The notes beneath the pieces were generated by a model. The model saw only the letters and a program-made list of their open reading frames with translations, was not told where the DNA came from and did not search any database. From Ananas comosus (taxonomy: Eukaryota; Streptophyta; Magnoliopsida; Poales; Bromeliaceae): a stretch of 64,000 bases of DNA. The stretch lies in contig NC_033621.1 in assembly GCF_001540865.1 (NCBI RefSeq), forward strand, positions 18,730,451 to 18,794,450, in the 5' to 3' direction. The position numbers and the translations under genes are program-made. Below are positions 1 through 12,790 of the stretch, one piece after another. The first letter of the stretch is position 1. Each line of letters begins with the position of its first letter.

Positions 1-1540
1 ATTGATTCAACCCAAGGTAGTAAGGCTAGAGACCTTTTTCTCTCATCTTCTCTCACCCACACACACCTTTTCTCATCCCAATCCCTCCTCTCTCTAGAAG
101 ACAAAAGAAAAAAAAAGAAAAAAAGGAAAAGATAGAAAAGAGGTGAAGGAAGATCAAGAGTAAAGAACTTCAATCTCTTCCCTACTAGTACAAAAAAGAA
201 CTACAAGGAACTTTAAACCTAAGCAGAAAAACCTAGAAATATTGAATAACTCTAAAGGATGGTTTAAATGATTTTAAGTTTTTGAAGCTTTTCTCTGTGC
301 TCTTGATAACAAACTTGGTATGCTTAAACGAGCTGACTCACTCCACTCATGTGAAATCCAAAACTAGGTTGGAAGGCTAATAAGTCAGTGTACTTTAGAG
401 TAATAAATGAAGCTACTTGGTCTCTCTTTGAGATCAAAACCCTAGGTTTTTGAAATACATTGAGCTGAGGGCATGCACAATGGGGGGCTTTGCTCATAGG
501 TTCTAAGTACAGCACCCTCCTAAGAAACCTAATGGTGGGATTAATGATTTCCGACGGTTGGGGCGTCGGCGTACGTTACGAAAGCGCCAATGCAGAAGTT
601 AGCCAAAGTAAAGCCTAATTTGCTTCGGTATGCCGTGCATAAAAAACGAAAGATCTAAAAAGTTCCACGTAGAAAATCTTCGAGCACGCTAAATAACCGT
701 ACCGAGTGGTGTGCTTCCAAACCATTGAACTTCTCTCTAGCCTAATTCCCATCAATTGACAATGTATAATAGGCATGATTAGGTAAGTAACGAAAAAGAG
801 ATTTGCAAATGTGAGTACAGTCTTGCATAATCTAAAATCGAGAACTATGTAAAGGCAAACTGGCTATGTTTATCATAAGAAATAAGTCACAACCAAATGA
901 CAAAAGAACAGAGCGACACTAGACATAATCGATGCATTTGAAAAACGAGATAATATTGACACTAGAATTAGTGTGGCCAAAACCAAGCGATTAAAAAGAT
1001 GAAAATACAATGTTAACAGTAATAAAGTAGGCAATTAAAACAAATGTAAAGAACAAGAATTCTAAAGGGCAAAAAAAAGAAAAGAGTAAAGAACAACGAT
1101 CATGATCAACAAAAGTGATTATATAACACAGAGCTAAGTGAAATTTAAAGAAACCTATAAAATCCTTTATTAATGATATGAATCATACTTGCTATAGTCC
1201 TGTCCTGTCGAAGGCGGTTCCTCCCCCCGGCGATCGATCCGTAGTTGCATCGTGTTGGAGTAAACACTCGTAAAGGACGGTCCTAAGCTCGTGATTCCTC
1301 GCGATGATGGACCTTAATAGTGAAAGCAAATTAATGCTGGCGAAACCCGAGCCTCCCGGTGGCTAGCCTAATAATCAAAGAAACAAAGGGAATCAAGAAT
1401 AAGACAAAGAACGAAGACAAGTGTAAATAGCAAAGGAACCTAAAAAACATGCATAACCTCATTATTTTAATGTCAGACATAATCTTACTATTAGTATCCA
1501 TTGCATACTTAGACATCAAGTCAAGGTCATCGTTGGTTAC
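1..1540. other. Unclassified non-coding DNA
   Basis: No credible gene is visible. The start is CT/GA-rich; around 540-720 and 1195-1370 there are short GC-richer blocks that look like repeat remnants, but I found no terminal repeats, primer site or conserved ORF. The remainder is A-rich. It could be part of an old retroelement. Confidence 0.4.
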
Positions 1541-1602
1541 TATTATATATATACATATATATATACATATATATATACATATATATATACATATATATAT
1601 AC

Positions 1603-1645
<43 letters not shown>

Positions 1646-1804
1646 TATACATATATATATATATATATGTATACATATATATATATACATATATATATAC
1701 ACATACATATATATGTATATATGTATACATATATACATACATATATACATATATATATGTATATATATACATATATAGGTATATATGTATATATATATAT
1801 ATAC
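1541..1804. repeat. (TA)n / TATACA microsatellite, about 260 bp
   Basis: Compound array of TA runs interspersed with TACATA and TATGTA units. Long Tyr/Ile/Met-rich ORFs on both strands here are artefacts of the repeat. It directly abuts the first TA-flanked MITE. Confidence 0.95.
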
Positions 1805-2072
1805 AAAGCTAGGCTGGAATACTATTGATAGTAAAAAATTCTTTTTGCTATCAAGTTTTTAACCTTTAGATGAAAAATTGTAGGGTTAGGATGATATTAG
1901 TCCCTTAGGATTGAGTGGTCTCCCTAGGGTTGAGTGGTCCTTACTGGGTTATAATATTTAATCCAATGGTTAGAAATGATGAAAAGAATTGATCCAAAAA
2001 CTAAAAACTTGATAGCATAAAAGACCTTTTGCTATCAATAGGGCTAGGCTGGTATACTATCGGTAGCACGGT
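1805..2072. mobile_element. TA-flanked MITE (Micron-like), copy 1 plus truncated end
   Basis: Left end reads GGCTGGAATACTATTGATAG and the inverted right end reads GCTATCAATAG. The interior has the family words GGATTGAGTGG and TTAATCCAATGG. A second truncated terminus (GGCTGGTATACTATCGGTAG) follows at about 2043-2070. Both sides are TA microsatellite. No coding capacity. Confidence 0.65.
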
Positions 2073-2082
2073 ATATATATAT

Positions 2083-2311
2083 AGAACTAGGCTGTAATAC
2101 TATCAATAGCACCAAGCTATTGATGCTATTAGATTTTCGATCCTTGGATGAAAAAATATACGTTTAGGATGATGTGGGCCCCCTAGGGTTGAGTGAGTTA
2201 TTGGTTTAATAATATAATCTAACGGGTAAAAATAGTCAAAGTGTTAAATCTAACGGTGGAAAACTTGATAGCACCAAATGCTTGGTGCTATCGATAGTAT
2301 CCCAGCCGGAC
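2083..2311. mobile_element. TA-flanked MITE, copy 2
   Basis: Termini TAGGCTGTAATACTATCAATAG and GCTATCGATAGTATCCCAGCC are inverted repeats. The interior carries the family block around the word GGGCCCCCTAGGGTTGAGTG. The left flank is TA repeat and the right flank is a CT then TA repeat. About 229 bp, non-coding, hairpin-forming. Confidence 0.7.
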
Positions 2312-2316
2312 TTTTT

Positions 2317-2319
<3 letters not shown>

Positions 2320-2371
<52 letters not shown>

Positions 2372-2394
2372 CTTTCTCTCTCTATATATATATA
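2320..2394. repeat. (CT)n and (TA)n microsatellites
   Basis: CT run, TA run, short CT run and TA run separating MITE copies 2 and 3. Confidence 0.95.
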
Positions 2395-2648
2395 GGCTAG
2401 GGCTACTACACTCTTATTAGTATAAACCCCCCTTGTACTTACAAATTTTTAACCGTTGATTGATGGGATGTGTGGTTAGGGTTATGGTAGTCCCCACTTA
2501 GAATGATAGTGGTCCTCTAGGATTGAGTGGGTAGTTGGTTGAATAGTATGATCTAACGGTTGAAAATGATCAATAGAATAAATCTAAGGACCGAAAACTT
2601 ATGAGTATAAGGGAGTCAATACTCATAAAAGTATAATAGCCGGACTCA
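2395..2648. mobile_element. TA-flanked MITE, copy 3
   Basis: Left terminus GGGCTACTACACTCTTATTA pairs with right terminus ATAAAAGTATAATAGCCGGAC. The interior has GGATTGAGTGGGTAGTTGG and CTAACGGTTG. TA repeats lie on both sides. About 254 bp, no ORF of note. Confidence 0.7.
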
Positions 2649-2658
2649 TATATATATA

Positions 2659-2902
2659 GAGTCCGGCTACTATACCATCGATAGTAGTAAGCCCTTGATA
2701 CTATTGAGTTTTCTACCATTAGATCTACCCTTTGATCATTTCCACCCGTTAGATTATACTATTAAACCAACCACCCACTCAACCCTAGGGGACCACTATC
2801 AATTTAACTAGGGACCACTATCATCCTAACCGTACATCCTTTCATCCAACGGCCGAAAACTCAATAGTACTAAGGGCTTTATACTATTGATAGTATAGTA
2901 GC
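2659..2902. mobile_element. TA-flanked MITE, copy 4
   Basis: Left terminus GTCCGGCTACTATACCATCG and right terminus TATTGATAGTATAGTAGC are inverted. The interior is the reverse complement of the family core (AACCAACCACCCACTCAACC), so it lies in the opposite orientation to copies 1-3 and 5. TA microsatellite on both sides. Confidence 0.75.
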
Positions 2903-2924
2903 ATATATATATATATATATATAT

Positions 2925-3153
2925 AGAACTAGGTTGGAATACTATTAATAGCACCAATGACTTGTTGCTATTAAGTTTTCCACCATTGGATTAAAAGATG
3001 TGCGGTTAGGATGATGTGGGCCCCCTAGGATTGAGTGGGTGGTTGGTTTAATAGTATAATCTAACGGGTAAAAATAATCAAAGGGGTTAATCTAACGGTA
3101 GAAAACTTGATAGCACCAAGTGTTTGGTGCTATCGATAGCATAGCAGCCAGAT
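2925..3153. mobile_element. TA-flanked MITE, copy 5
   Basis: Close relative of copy 2: termini TAGGTTGGAATACTATTAAT and GCTATCGATAGCATAGCAGC, interior GGGCCCCCTAGGATTGAGTG. Flanked by TA runs at 2903-2924 and 3154-3174. About 229 bp. Confidence 0.75.
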
Positions 3154-3174
3154 TATATATATATATATATATAT

Positions 3175-3719
3175 AGAGTAGGGTTACTATACTCTTATGA
3201 GTATATAGCCCTTCGTACTCATAAGTTGTTTTCGATGTTGGGGCTTTCGAATCGACGATCCATACCGTTAAACATGATCTCGAGTATTTGAAATTTTTGG
3301 AAAATAAATTTCGTAATTTTTCGAAACCATTATAAAATTCATCAAGCGGGTATAAAATGAATGGTCAAAATCAAACGACATCCTAAAAATGGATGATCGG
3401 ATCCTTCAATTTAAGATCGGAGTTACTGATCTTTATTTAGGTAGTGAATAGAATTTTCTATCAAAAATTTAACCTATTCCGATTATTTTACACCGTTAAA
3501 CTAGCAAATATCTACTACCGGCCGTTAAATATTGTCAATTTTGTGAGCTTTTGATTGTAAGGTAAATGATATCGAAAAATTAAAAAATTTAATTTATAGA
3601 AGTTTTAAATGCTCTAGATAATGTTTAACGGTGTGAATCGTTGATTCGGAAGTTCTATCATCGAAAACAACTTATGAGTACGAGAGCGATTGTACTCATG
3701 AGAGTATAGTAGCCAGACT

Positions 3720-3720
<1 letters not shown>
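3175..3720. mobile_element. TA-flanked MITE, long copy 6 (about 545 bp)
   Basis: Termini AGGGTTACTATACTCTTATG and ATGAGAGTATAGTAGCCAGA are inverted, and the inverted repeat extends inward (ACTCATAAGTTGTTTTCGAT against its complement near 3660). The interior differs from the other copies and is itself partly palindromic, so the element would fold into a very long hairpin. TA runs on both sides. Confidence 0.7.
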
Positions 3721-3753
<33 letters not shown>

Positions 3754-4689
3754 TTAATATATTCACTTCCCATGTCAACCAGTTTGTTAAAATATATAAA
3801 GATCTTTCAAACTTTTGTACAATGTTTGAATTTTTAATTTTGACAATCACATGCTCTAAACTTACTAAATAGCTCAATAGGCTCCTCTCGTTAATTAAAG
3901 TGCACAATCATTTTGGTCGTATATATTGCATATGTTTTCATAAAACTTTAAAACACAAATAATTTATTTTTTGTATACTAACATGTAAAAAAAATGTTAG
4001 AAATTAAAATTTGGTTCAACTTATTATTCAATCATCAAATTTAATTATTACAAATGAGAGAGAAGAAGATAAGCTTTTTAATATTTTGAAGTCTTACAAA
4101 ATTACGTGCACGACATCCAAGTATAACGATTATGTAATTAGTAAGTTCACTTGAGAAGTGTGGCCTATTGAATTATTTAGTAAAATTTAGAAAATATAGT
4201 GACCAAAATTGAAAGTTCAAGTGACTATTTACAAAAAAGTTATAGTTCAGAAGGTCTCTGTACCTTTTACCCTATTTGCTAATTCAATGTGTCTTTCATA
4301 CTTATTTATATACGGTGATGTTAAAGATGTTCTTGAACTGCTTGAACTATTTTCTACCACATTGATTTGATAATAGTATAATATCTAGGCCAATCCTAAT
4401 ATTCTAAACCTAATAGATCCAAAAAAATATTTTGTTCAGTTCTCACGTCAGCTATTTAATTATATACTGCTACCTTTAATCCAAAAAAATATGCATGAGT
4501 GTCCATTATGATCAGGTCCAACCCGACCTCCCCCACAAGCAGGACATTGGTACATTTAATCCAACAATGCATCCCCCCACTCCCCCTTTTTGAAACTATT
4601 GCTTTTTAGGTCCCACTTTTGGCAAAACAAACACGTACGTAGTTAATCAAATTGTAGTTTATCTCCTCTCTTTTTTGTCAAAATAAAAG
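3721..4689. other. TA run followed by unclassified AT-rich DNA
   Basis: TA repeat to about 3748, then AT-rich sequence without recognisable coding, RNA or terminal-repeat features. Confidence 0.4.
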
Positions 4690-5492
4690 GTCAATTTGCA
4701 TAAAAAATTCATTGATTTTATATTTTCGCAAAATCGGGTCGTTTTTTAGATTATGCAGATTCTTTTTAGATTTCTAGAAATCTAACTGAAATAATTTTAT
4801 TTTTCTCTCTTTCTTTTCTCTTATCTCGCTCATATCCTTTGACGCCCTTGTCACTATCATTGCCCCTTTTCTCTCCCTCCTCCTCCACCGCTTTCCTCTC
4901 CCTTCTCCTCTCTCCTATTGCTGCCGTCACAGATCTCAAACACAGACGTGAGGGTGATGATCTTGAAGGAGTTGCACTTGATGACTATTGTAATGTACCA
5001 TATTATAATATAAAATTAAGTGTAAATAAAAATAGTGGAAGATACTATTTTTATTGGACTTAAAGAAGTAAAATGTAAGTCTGAAATGACTCGTGCTGAA
5101 ATCGGAATGAAAACAGGAGATTTAGAATTTTCTGTATAGAACGGAGCTGATATTTTAGTAGAAAATTCAAAGTGTCAGAAAAATATGAAAATATGGGAAT
5201 ATGTCAGGATTATTTTTATGAGGCTAGATTTAAAGTTTCATATCATTCCGACACCCAGAAAGTGAAAAAATAAAATTCGATTGCTATCTGCTAGAGATTA
5301 CAGTTCGGTAGAGCTTTCGGTGACCAAAAGTGGTCCAAACTGGAAAGTTAAGATATTTTATTTCTTATTAGCCTAAACCGAGTATGACTGTCAAATTTGA
5401 GCGCAAACGGACATTCAGAAGGGCTCTGGCGAAAAGGAACAGATTCTGAGCTGCTAAACTGCTAGTATGAATAGTGTTTTGAAGGTGTTTAC

Positions 5493-5499
5493 TATAAAA
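5493..5499 (+). promoter_or_regulatory. TATA box of LTR A
   Basis: TATAAAA in the context ACTATAAAAGG, about 500 bp into the LTR and followed by a pyrimidine-rich leader with a CA microsatellite (5539-5572). Confidence 0.6.
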
Positions 5500-6133
5500 G
5501 GAGTTGTCTTCTTCTTCTTCTTCTCCTTCAACCGAGCAACACACACACACACACACACACCAGCACACACGCATGGAGAGGGAGAGAGAAACCCTCCCTT
5601 TCTCTCTCTAAATATCTGTCTCGTCTCTCTAGATCTCTCTCTCAAGTTCGCGGCGTTGGCGAAGAGCGAGCTTGTGAACACGTTGGAAGCAACGGTTCGA
5701 GTCTTCGTGCGCCCGGTTGAGCGGCGTGCTTTCGACTCGGCGTTCGCAAATTCGATAAGTGTTTAGGATTTGGCTAAATCCTTTATGCTTAGTGTTTTAG
5801 TAGTCTCTAGAGTGTTTCTAGTATGTCGCTCCATTTAATTTTGGAATATTTGGAGGTTAATTCATGCTAGGGCTTAAAATGAGGGTTTGAAAATTAGTGG
5901 GTTTTGATCTAATAAAACCCTATTGTTCTCTAATTGAAGGTTAGAGAAGAGCCGTTGATCGCCCGAGGTTGCGGATTAGCGGGCGTTCGGTTGCCGATTG
6001 CGAGTTTGGGTCGAACCGGGCGGCGTGCTCTGCGGGAGCCCGATTGCAAGTGTCGACAAGCAATCGGAGAGCGTTGCGAGGTGGGTTGTGCTCACCGAAG
6101 ATATTAGCTCGCTTCCATGTCGAAGTGGAATGC

Positions 6134-8550
6134 TGTCACGCCCCGAGCCCGCCTATTTGGTCTGTTTCGGGCACGCCAACAGACCGCCGAACGGACAGGG
6201 TTTTTTCTGTACCGCAGACAGAGTCTCCCCTGGACGTCCAAGGCATCACAATCCATACAATGCGCGAGGTTCCAACCAGGAACAACATACAAACAAAGAT
6301 TGCATAAGGAAGGTATAGAAAACATAAACAACTAAGTTATTACATGCATTTAACTAACATATTACTTATTACATCACATATTGCCATTCCTTTTTTATTC
6401 TTTGATTCTTACTTCCAAATACAATCAAGTTTCCAACATAATTATTACAACATTATTCTTTCCATCACTAAACCCCTAAGCTAAGCCGACTTAGGGTATC
6501 GCTATCTCTGGTCTCGGTGGTAGGGCGCTAACTACGGAGCTACTCCCTTTCCTTGCACCGCCGCGCCGCTCACGTGTGAACCTGTACCCCCAAAAACAAC
6601 ACGGGGGTGAGAACTATTGTCTATAGTTTCCAATGGGTACGACCACCCAAGGAAAAAGCTCGACCCACCAGGTCCAAAGGAGGCATTGCAAACATGTTAG
6701 TCCAATAGATATCCACATGTTAGTCCAAGACATGCAATATATAAATCATGCAACTCATGCAAGTAGATTAATTGATTCTACTCTCTATCATTTACCATTC
6801 TTTATATTATTAACAATTCTTTATCACTTGCCATTCTTTACTCTTTATTCATAGCCACACCTTGCTCAATTGTCATTCTTTCCTAAGGTTACATTTATCT
6901 TAGCTAACTCGGTCTTGAGTCAATTCATGTTGAATGCAAGATTTCATTTTCAATTCTGAGTCCTTTTGGCTAACCCGTAGGTTTCGCCTCAACTCTCAAT
7001 CTGATGGCTAACCCGTCGGGCCCTAAGCCTCCTCCCGCCGGGTTCCATAACTCACTAACTCAAGTCCCTAAACGCGGGCCCTAAGCTTCCTCCCGCTAGG
7101 ACCGTCCTCTGGGGCTTCCACATCCCAGTGATGACAACTCCGGAGCTCATCGCTCGAGGGGGAGCGACCTCCCTCAAGCCAAGACTTATAAGTGAGTATG
7201 ATCTATCGTTACATTAAGGATTTCAATGCTCATATGACTCTTAACTTTAAGGTTACTATGTCGTAATGCCCACTATCTTTACTTGCAATTCTTTAACTTG
7301 CTTTAGTGTCATCACACTACTTGTTCTTTATACTCATTTTCATGCCACACTAAGTGTTTATTAATGCCACACTTGTAATCTAGCATTCTTGTCCCATTGA
7401 TGATGTCACTATTGTAACACTGGTATTCAAGATTCATCAATGCCACTCTCTATATTTATGTTAACATGTCACTTTGTTTCTAAGTTCTCATTGTTATGTC
7501 AAATGCCATCATGTCTCTAAGTTCACATCGTTATGTCAAATGGCACAATGTCACAATTGCACATGCATATATTTCTTAGCACATTTTACAACTTGCCAAC
7601 ATGTATAATTTCATCTAGCATATTCCACAATGTCAACATGCATATTACATTTATCATATTCCACAATATGTCTATATACATATACCAACTAGCATATTTC
7701 CATAATGTTAACATTCATATGCCATCCAACATGTTCCATGATTATCAACATGCATATTACCTCTAACATATTCCTCAATGTATGAACATGCACATCTCAA
7801 CGGTAGGTAATAAACATCAAACATAATAAGGTTCATGCATTCATATTACTTTATGCAACTTACCACTATATATATATGCATCAATAATGAATATTACTTT
7901 GCTTCGACATGGAAGCGAGCTAGACATTTCGGTGAGCACAACCCACCTCATAACGCTCTCCGATTGCTTGTAGCCACTTGCAATCGGCCTCCCGCGGCAC
8001 CTGCCGCCCGGTTCGGCTCGAACTCGCACTCGACCACCAAACGGCCACCAATCCGTAATCTGGAAATTTAGGTCTACAACTTGATGCCACGATACTCCGG
8101 ATCCGTTCTCGTGATTTTTGAACGTCGCCTCAACCCTCTAGGCGGAAACGAAGCCAAAACGTCCGTTTCTTCAATATCTTCGCGTAGGCTCGACGAATCG
8201 CTGAACCGATTTTGCCAACGCGTTCGTATACCTGGCAATTAGATTTACGTAGAGTTAATTTAGATCAAACCCATCTACTAGCAAAAATGCCATTTTTGAA
8301 GCCCTAGGTGTCTACTATTGCAAGAATACCCAAATTGGAACTTGATTCATGCAATTTACATTCATTTAATATCCTAGGATTCAATTAAACCCATTTCTAG
8401 AGCTTAAAAATTCAACCCTAGAAATCTACTATTAAAGGGCATCAAAGCTTACCTCTCAAGCTAGCTCCAATGAAGAGGAAGAAGATGAAGAAGATGAAGA
8501 TCTACTTCCAAGCTTCAATCTCCACCAAATTCTTCTCTTGATTCCACTTT

Positions 8551-8586
<36 letters not shown>

Positions 8587-9181
8587 TCCTTTGGTTGCAA
8601 GTGTGAGGGAGAGGGAGAGAAATGTGCGCATGTGTGCGCGTGCGGTTTAGCCAGCCACAAAATAGGGCTGCGACAATTGCACAAAACCCCTCTCACTAAT
8701 TACAACTTGCAGTTCGAAATCTGTTTAACAGTTCGGAACAGTCGGAGCCCTTTTGGATGTCCGTTTGCGCTTAAACTTGGCAGTCAGGCTTGGTTCAACC
8801 TACTGAGAAGAAATATATCTTAACATTTCAGTTTGGACCCTATTTGGTCATCGAAAGCTCTACCGAACGGTAATCTCTAGCAGATAGTAGTCGGATTTTA
8901 TTTTTCATCTTTCGAGTGTCAGAATGACATAAAACTTTAAATCTGGTCTCATAAAGATAATTCTAACATATTCTCCAGTTTTTATAATTTTCTGACACTG
9001 TGCATTTTTTGCTAAAATATCAGCCCCGTCTCTCACAGAAAATTCTAAATCTTCTGTTTCCGTTCTGATTTCAGCACAAGTCATTTCTAACTTATATTTT
9101 ACTTTACTAAATCCAATAAAAATAGTATCTCACACTATTTTTATTTATTTTTACTTTTATATCAAAATCCGGTATGTTACA
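6134..9181 (-). mobile_element. Solo long LTR B, inverted self-insertion into LTR A
   Basis: On the minus strand it starts TGTAACATACCGG (from 9181) and ends GGGGCGTGACA (at 6134). The perfect TSD AATGC flanks it (6129-6133, 9182-9186). It is 3048 bp and homologous to LTR A along its length: the minus strand of 8630-9180 matches 4989-5470, and 7900-8060 matches 5960-6120 inverted. No internal retrotransposon coding is present. It includes a GA microsatellite near 8550-8582. Confidence 0.88.
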
Positions 9182-11606
9182 AATGCGGTTTTATCGTTGA
9201 TGCATATAATGTATGTTTGGTAGGTTGCAAATGATAATATGATGCATAATATAGATGCTAGATGAATGCATAATATAATTTCTAGATGAATGCATGAATT
9301 ATATTATGTTGAAGGATGTTGCCTACCATTGGATTATGTTAGATAAAACATGAATGTTGACATATTGTAGATTATGTTGGATGAACTATGCATGTTGCCA
9401 TATTGTGGATCATAATAGATGAACTATGCATGTTGAACTTGGTCGATTAGAGAATTCGACATTGGAAGACAAGAACATGAAAACTATAAAACTCGATGTG
9501 AACAAGTAGAATGTCAAGTAGATCGAGTGACATTTGGACTAGTGTAGTAGAGACACTATGACATGAACATAGGGATAGATGATTTCCCGAGTCGTGGATA
9601 TGTGCCACGTGAAACTAGTGTAGCAGAGACACTTGTGACATTATTGCTGGGATTAGTGGATTTTTCGTGTCGATGCTAAACCTAGTAGACAGGGTATCCT
9701 CGAGTGAGAGAATTGGATCATACTCACTTTGTCTGTTTTTACTTGGCGTGGTCGCTCCACCCAAGCAGTGATCTCCGGTGTACTTCACGATAGGGGCAGA
9801 CGTAGTTGTCCCGTAGACGGTCTCGGTGTGCGAGTGCAGGTTCTCCTCACCTATGAGATTTTCAAAGTGAGTCGGGGTTTAACCTTTTGGTTAGCCAGTG
9901 AGATTGGGTGACATTCTTGTGAGCTATGGATGAACCCCAGCAGAGTGGATTGGCATCTGAGTTGGTATCCTAGTCGAGTGGATTTAAGGCTAAGGTGCAA
10001 GTTAGATGTCCTTCACCTTGAGCCTGGCTTTGCGCGGTATTCCGCGGATGATTGACTCAAGACTGAGTCGAGTGGATAGCTTTGTAAAGGTTGATGAAAC
10101 CTCGTGAGCAATAGTAAAGGTAGATGAAACCTTATGAGCAGAATTGTAATTGACATGAATTTAAGATAGAGGAAAACTTAGATATGATTTTGATGAGCTG
10201 TGGATAGTGAGTAGAATTAGTAGATCAACTTACCTCATTACATATTGAGTTGCATGATTTGCATTGTTGCATGTTGCAAGGCATGAACGTGATAAATATT
10301 AGTTGCATAAAATATTTAATGAAATATATATATCTGTGGATACTTGTTGGACTAACATGTTGTAGTGCCTCCTTCGGACCTGGTGGGTCGAGCTTTTTCC
10401 TTGGGTGGCCGTATCCACCGGGAACTATGGACAATAGTTCTCACCCCCCGAGTTATTTTTGGGGGGTACAGGGTCACACGTGAGAGGCGCGGCGGCACGA
10501 GGATAGAGCGTAGCTTCGTAGATAGCGCCCTATCACTGAGACCAGAGATAGCGGTACCCCGAGTCAGCCTACCTAGGGGTGTAGAAAAGAGAAGGAAAGC
10601 ATTATTTGTGTAATCTTGATTGTATTTGGAAGAAAAGAAAATGAAAATGTAATATGTAAAAAGCATGTGATGTGAATGCTTGTAATAGCTTAGTTGTTCT
10701 ATGTTTTTGATACTTCCTTATGCAATCTCTGTTTGAAATCTGTTCCTGGTTGGAATCTCGCGCTTTGTATTGATTGCGACACCTAGGACGTACAGGAAAA
10801 ACTGTCCGTTCGGCGGTTTGTTAGCGGGCCCGAATCCGACCAAATAGGCGGGTCTCGGGAGGTGACAACTATGATTGAGAAGGCCGAGGTTGCGACGAAA
10901 ACAACATGCGGGCGGTGGAGGAGGAGGGAGAGGAAGGGGATGTCAGTGTCCTCCTCCTCCTTCCTCTTTTTTTTTTTCCTTCTTTATTTGTTATTCCCCA
11001 TTAAAGAGAATAAAAATATTACTTTGTTTGACTATACGTTGTACTATTTAATAAGTACCAAAAATTATAAAATAGTGCAATATTCTGTTAAATAGGACAA
11101 CATTAAAAATATTATTTGGCTATATGTTATACTATTTGACATTATGTTATATATTATTTATATGATCTGTTGTAATAATCAACTAGTGCAATACATATAC
11201 AATATTTTATTCTTTTTAATGAAAAGAAAAAAAAGAGAGGATATTGATGTCCCATTTCTATTCTTTCTCCTCCTTTCTTTTCCTCCCTTCTCCTTTAGCT
11301 TCAGTATCCTGCCACGCTTCACCGTATTGAACTGTGCGGTTACCCACACCCTTACCTCTACAGCCCGTGCTACTTATGAGCTTGCACCACTTCCATTGGT
11401 GGCAGCCGAGATGTTGGCGAGGTTGGTCGAGGAGCGTGGCGGCGACGTGCGGGCGGCACAGAAGGAGGGAGAAGAATTGGGAGGAGAAAAAAAAGAAAAA
11501 AAAAAAAGAGTGAATATTAGTATTTTCATCAATTTTTAAAATATCTGATCAGAATCTATAAAATCGAAAAGGTGATTGAACCAATAAATTTTATGCAAAA
11601 ACGCCA

Positions 11607-11812
11607 AAAAAAAAAAAAACAACTTGCACCAATGGGTCCAACTGGGCTTGTCACGTCCCCCCACACACGTCCAATCTCCGCACCCAACAACAGCTTAATC
11701 TACAGCTGGGTCCCCAAACAATTGCAAAGTAATTAATTAGGTTCAATTTCATTCACACCCCTCTAGACTTCAAAAATATCATAAATGTTCGTATAAATTT
11801 GGTTATATCACA

Positions 11813-11864
<52 letters not shown>
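11607..11864. other. Unclassified DNA ending in a (TA)n array
   Basis: Contains TGTCACGTCC near 11650, reminiscent of long-LTR termini but without a matching partner or TSD, then AT-rich sequence and a TA microsatellite (about 11818-11864). Confidence 0.4.
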
Positions 11865-11869
<5 letters not shown>

Positions 11870-12167
11870 GGTTGTTGGTGGAGACAAAGAGAGGCTGAAA
11901 TTGTTGCATATCTACGATCAATTCAGGCGAAACAAAAATCATGGTTTCCATGGTTTAGCGGTGCCGGAAGCGCTGGTGCAGTCCGTTTGCAAATCCGACG
12001 GACGGATCTCTCGTAATCGCGCGATTACCAAGAAGGGGTCGATTTNCTCGGCACAATCAGACGTCAAAAAGGCGATACGGGTCCACCGTCAACCTCAACG
12101 GCACCCTACAGTCCGGAACAGCCTGAACGACCCTGTAAAATCCCCTCGGCGAACCAGCCCACCAGGG

Positions 12168-12729
12168 ACCGGTCCCCGAGAGTGGAACTCTCAAGACTTA
12201 GCCAAATTTTTCTTGTTCTCGCTTGTCGCGCGTACGGGGACCGGTCCTCGCTTGAGGGACCAGACCTTCAAGGACCGGTCCCCCCTCGAGGGACCGGACC
12301 TCGAGAGCAAACATCGCGCGTAGAGTTTTCTGCCGCGCTTCTAGCTTACGGGGACCGATCTCTCCCGCCAGAGATCGATCCCTGAGAGCAATTTCTGCCA
12401 AGTGCAGATTTTTTTTTGCACAACTTGCTCTCGAGGATCCATTGCAATGCACTTTTTAGGTTTTAGATATCTTCGGCTCTTCCGAAGCATACCCACTCGA
12501 CAATTAGTCGATTCTGAGCGAAGTCTAACGTTCGGATTTCGAGAATTCACTTCCTTACATATACTCTACAGAGAAGTGTACCGGTACAACATTGATGCTG
12601 TACCGGAACAAGTGGTTGTACCGGTACAACATCGGAAGTGTACCGATACAAATGGGGTGTTTTTGCCAACCCGAGCCTCGAATTTGTGCGTACAGGGTTT
12701 TGTACCGGTACACTTTCCCGTGTACCGGT
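12168..12729. promoter_or_regulatory. Paired ACCGGT palindrome array in LTR fragment C
   Basis: GGACCGGTCC-type palindromes and decayed forms start at 12168, 12240, 12259, 12274, 12293 and 12354. GTACCGGTAC-type palindromes and variants start at 12580, 12602, 12620, 12642, 12704 and 12724. Adjacent members are typically 18-22 bp apart. The array ends about 60 bp before a TATA box, consistent with an LTR enhancer. Confidence 0.6.
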
Positions 12730-12790
12730 ACATAGTGCAGAATGCAGTCTGCTTGTTTTTTGAGGGGTGTTTTTGGAATTGTAGTTATCC

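Larger units (their letters stand above)
4989..10867 (+). mobile_element. Solo long LTR A (gypsy-type), split by LTR B
   Basis: Begins TGTAATGTACC and ends GGTGACA, bounded by the perfect 5 bp TSD ACTAT (4984-4988 and 10868-10872). Removing the nested LTR B (6134-9181) and its TSD copy leaves about 2.8 kb. There is no primer site, gag or pol, so the simplest reading is a solo LTR left by LTR-LTR recombination of an element with multi-kilobase LTRs, as known for the Del/Tekay chromoviruses. A TATA box (TATAAAA, 5493-5499) precedes a CT/CA-rich leader. The 3' end is homologous to that of LTR E2 (46337). Confidence 0.85.
4690..11606. mobile_element. Possible MULE-like element hosting the solo LTR pair
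   Basis: The word CAATTTGCATAAAAAATTCA near 4693 and its inverted counterpart ATAAATTTTATGCAAAAACG near 11585 resemble the TTTGCATAAA-type ends of plant Mutator-like elements. Between them, outside the LTR insertion, lie CT-rich and GC-rich blocks (4860-4988, 10868-10960, 11250-11490) that might be non-coding cargo. No transposase is visible and I could not identify a 9 bp TSD, so this is a weak call. Confidence 0.25.

Noticed and set aside
1331..1806. Overlapping ORFs rich in Tyr, Ile and Met on both strands
   Set aside because: They are translations of the TA/TACATA microsatellite; only the repeat is real.
11650..11700. TGTCACGTCC as a possible start of another minus-strand long LTR
   Set aside because: No homology to the LTR ends beyond the first bases, no partner terminus and no TSD found.
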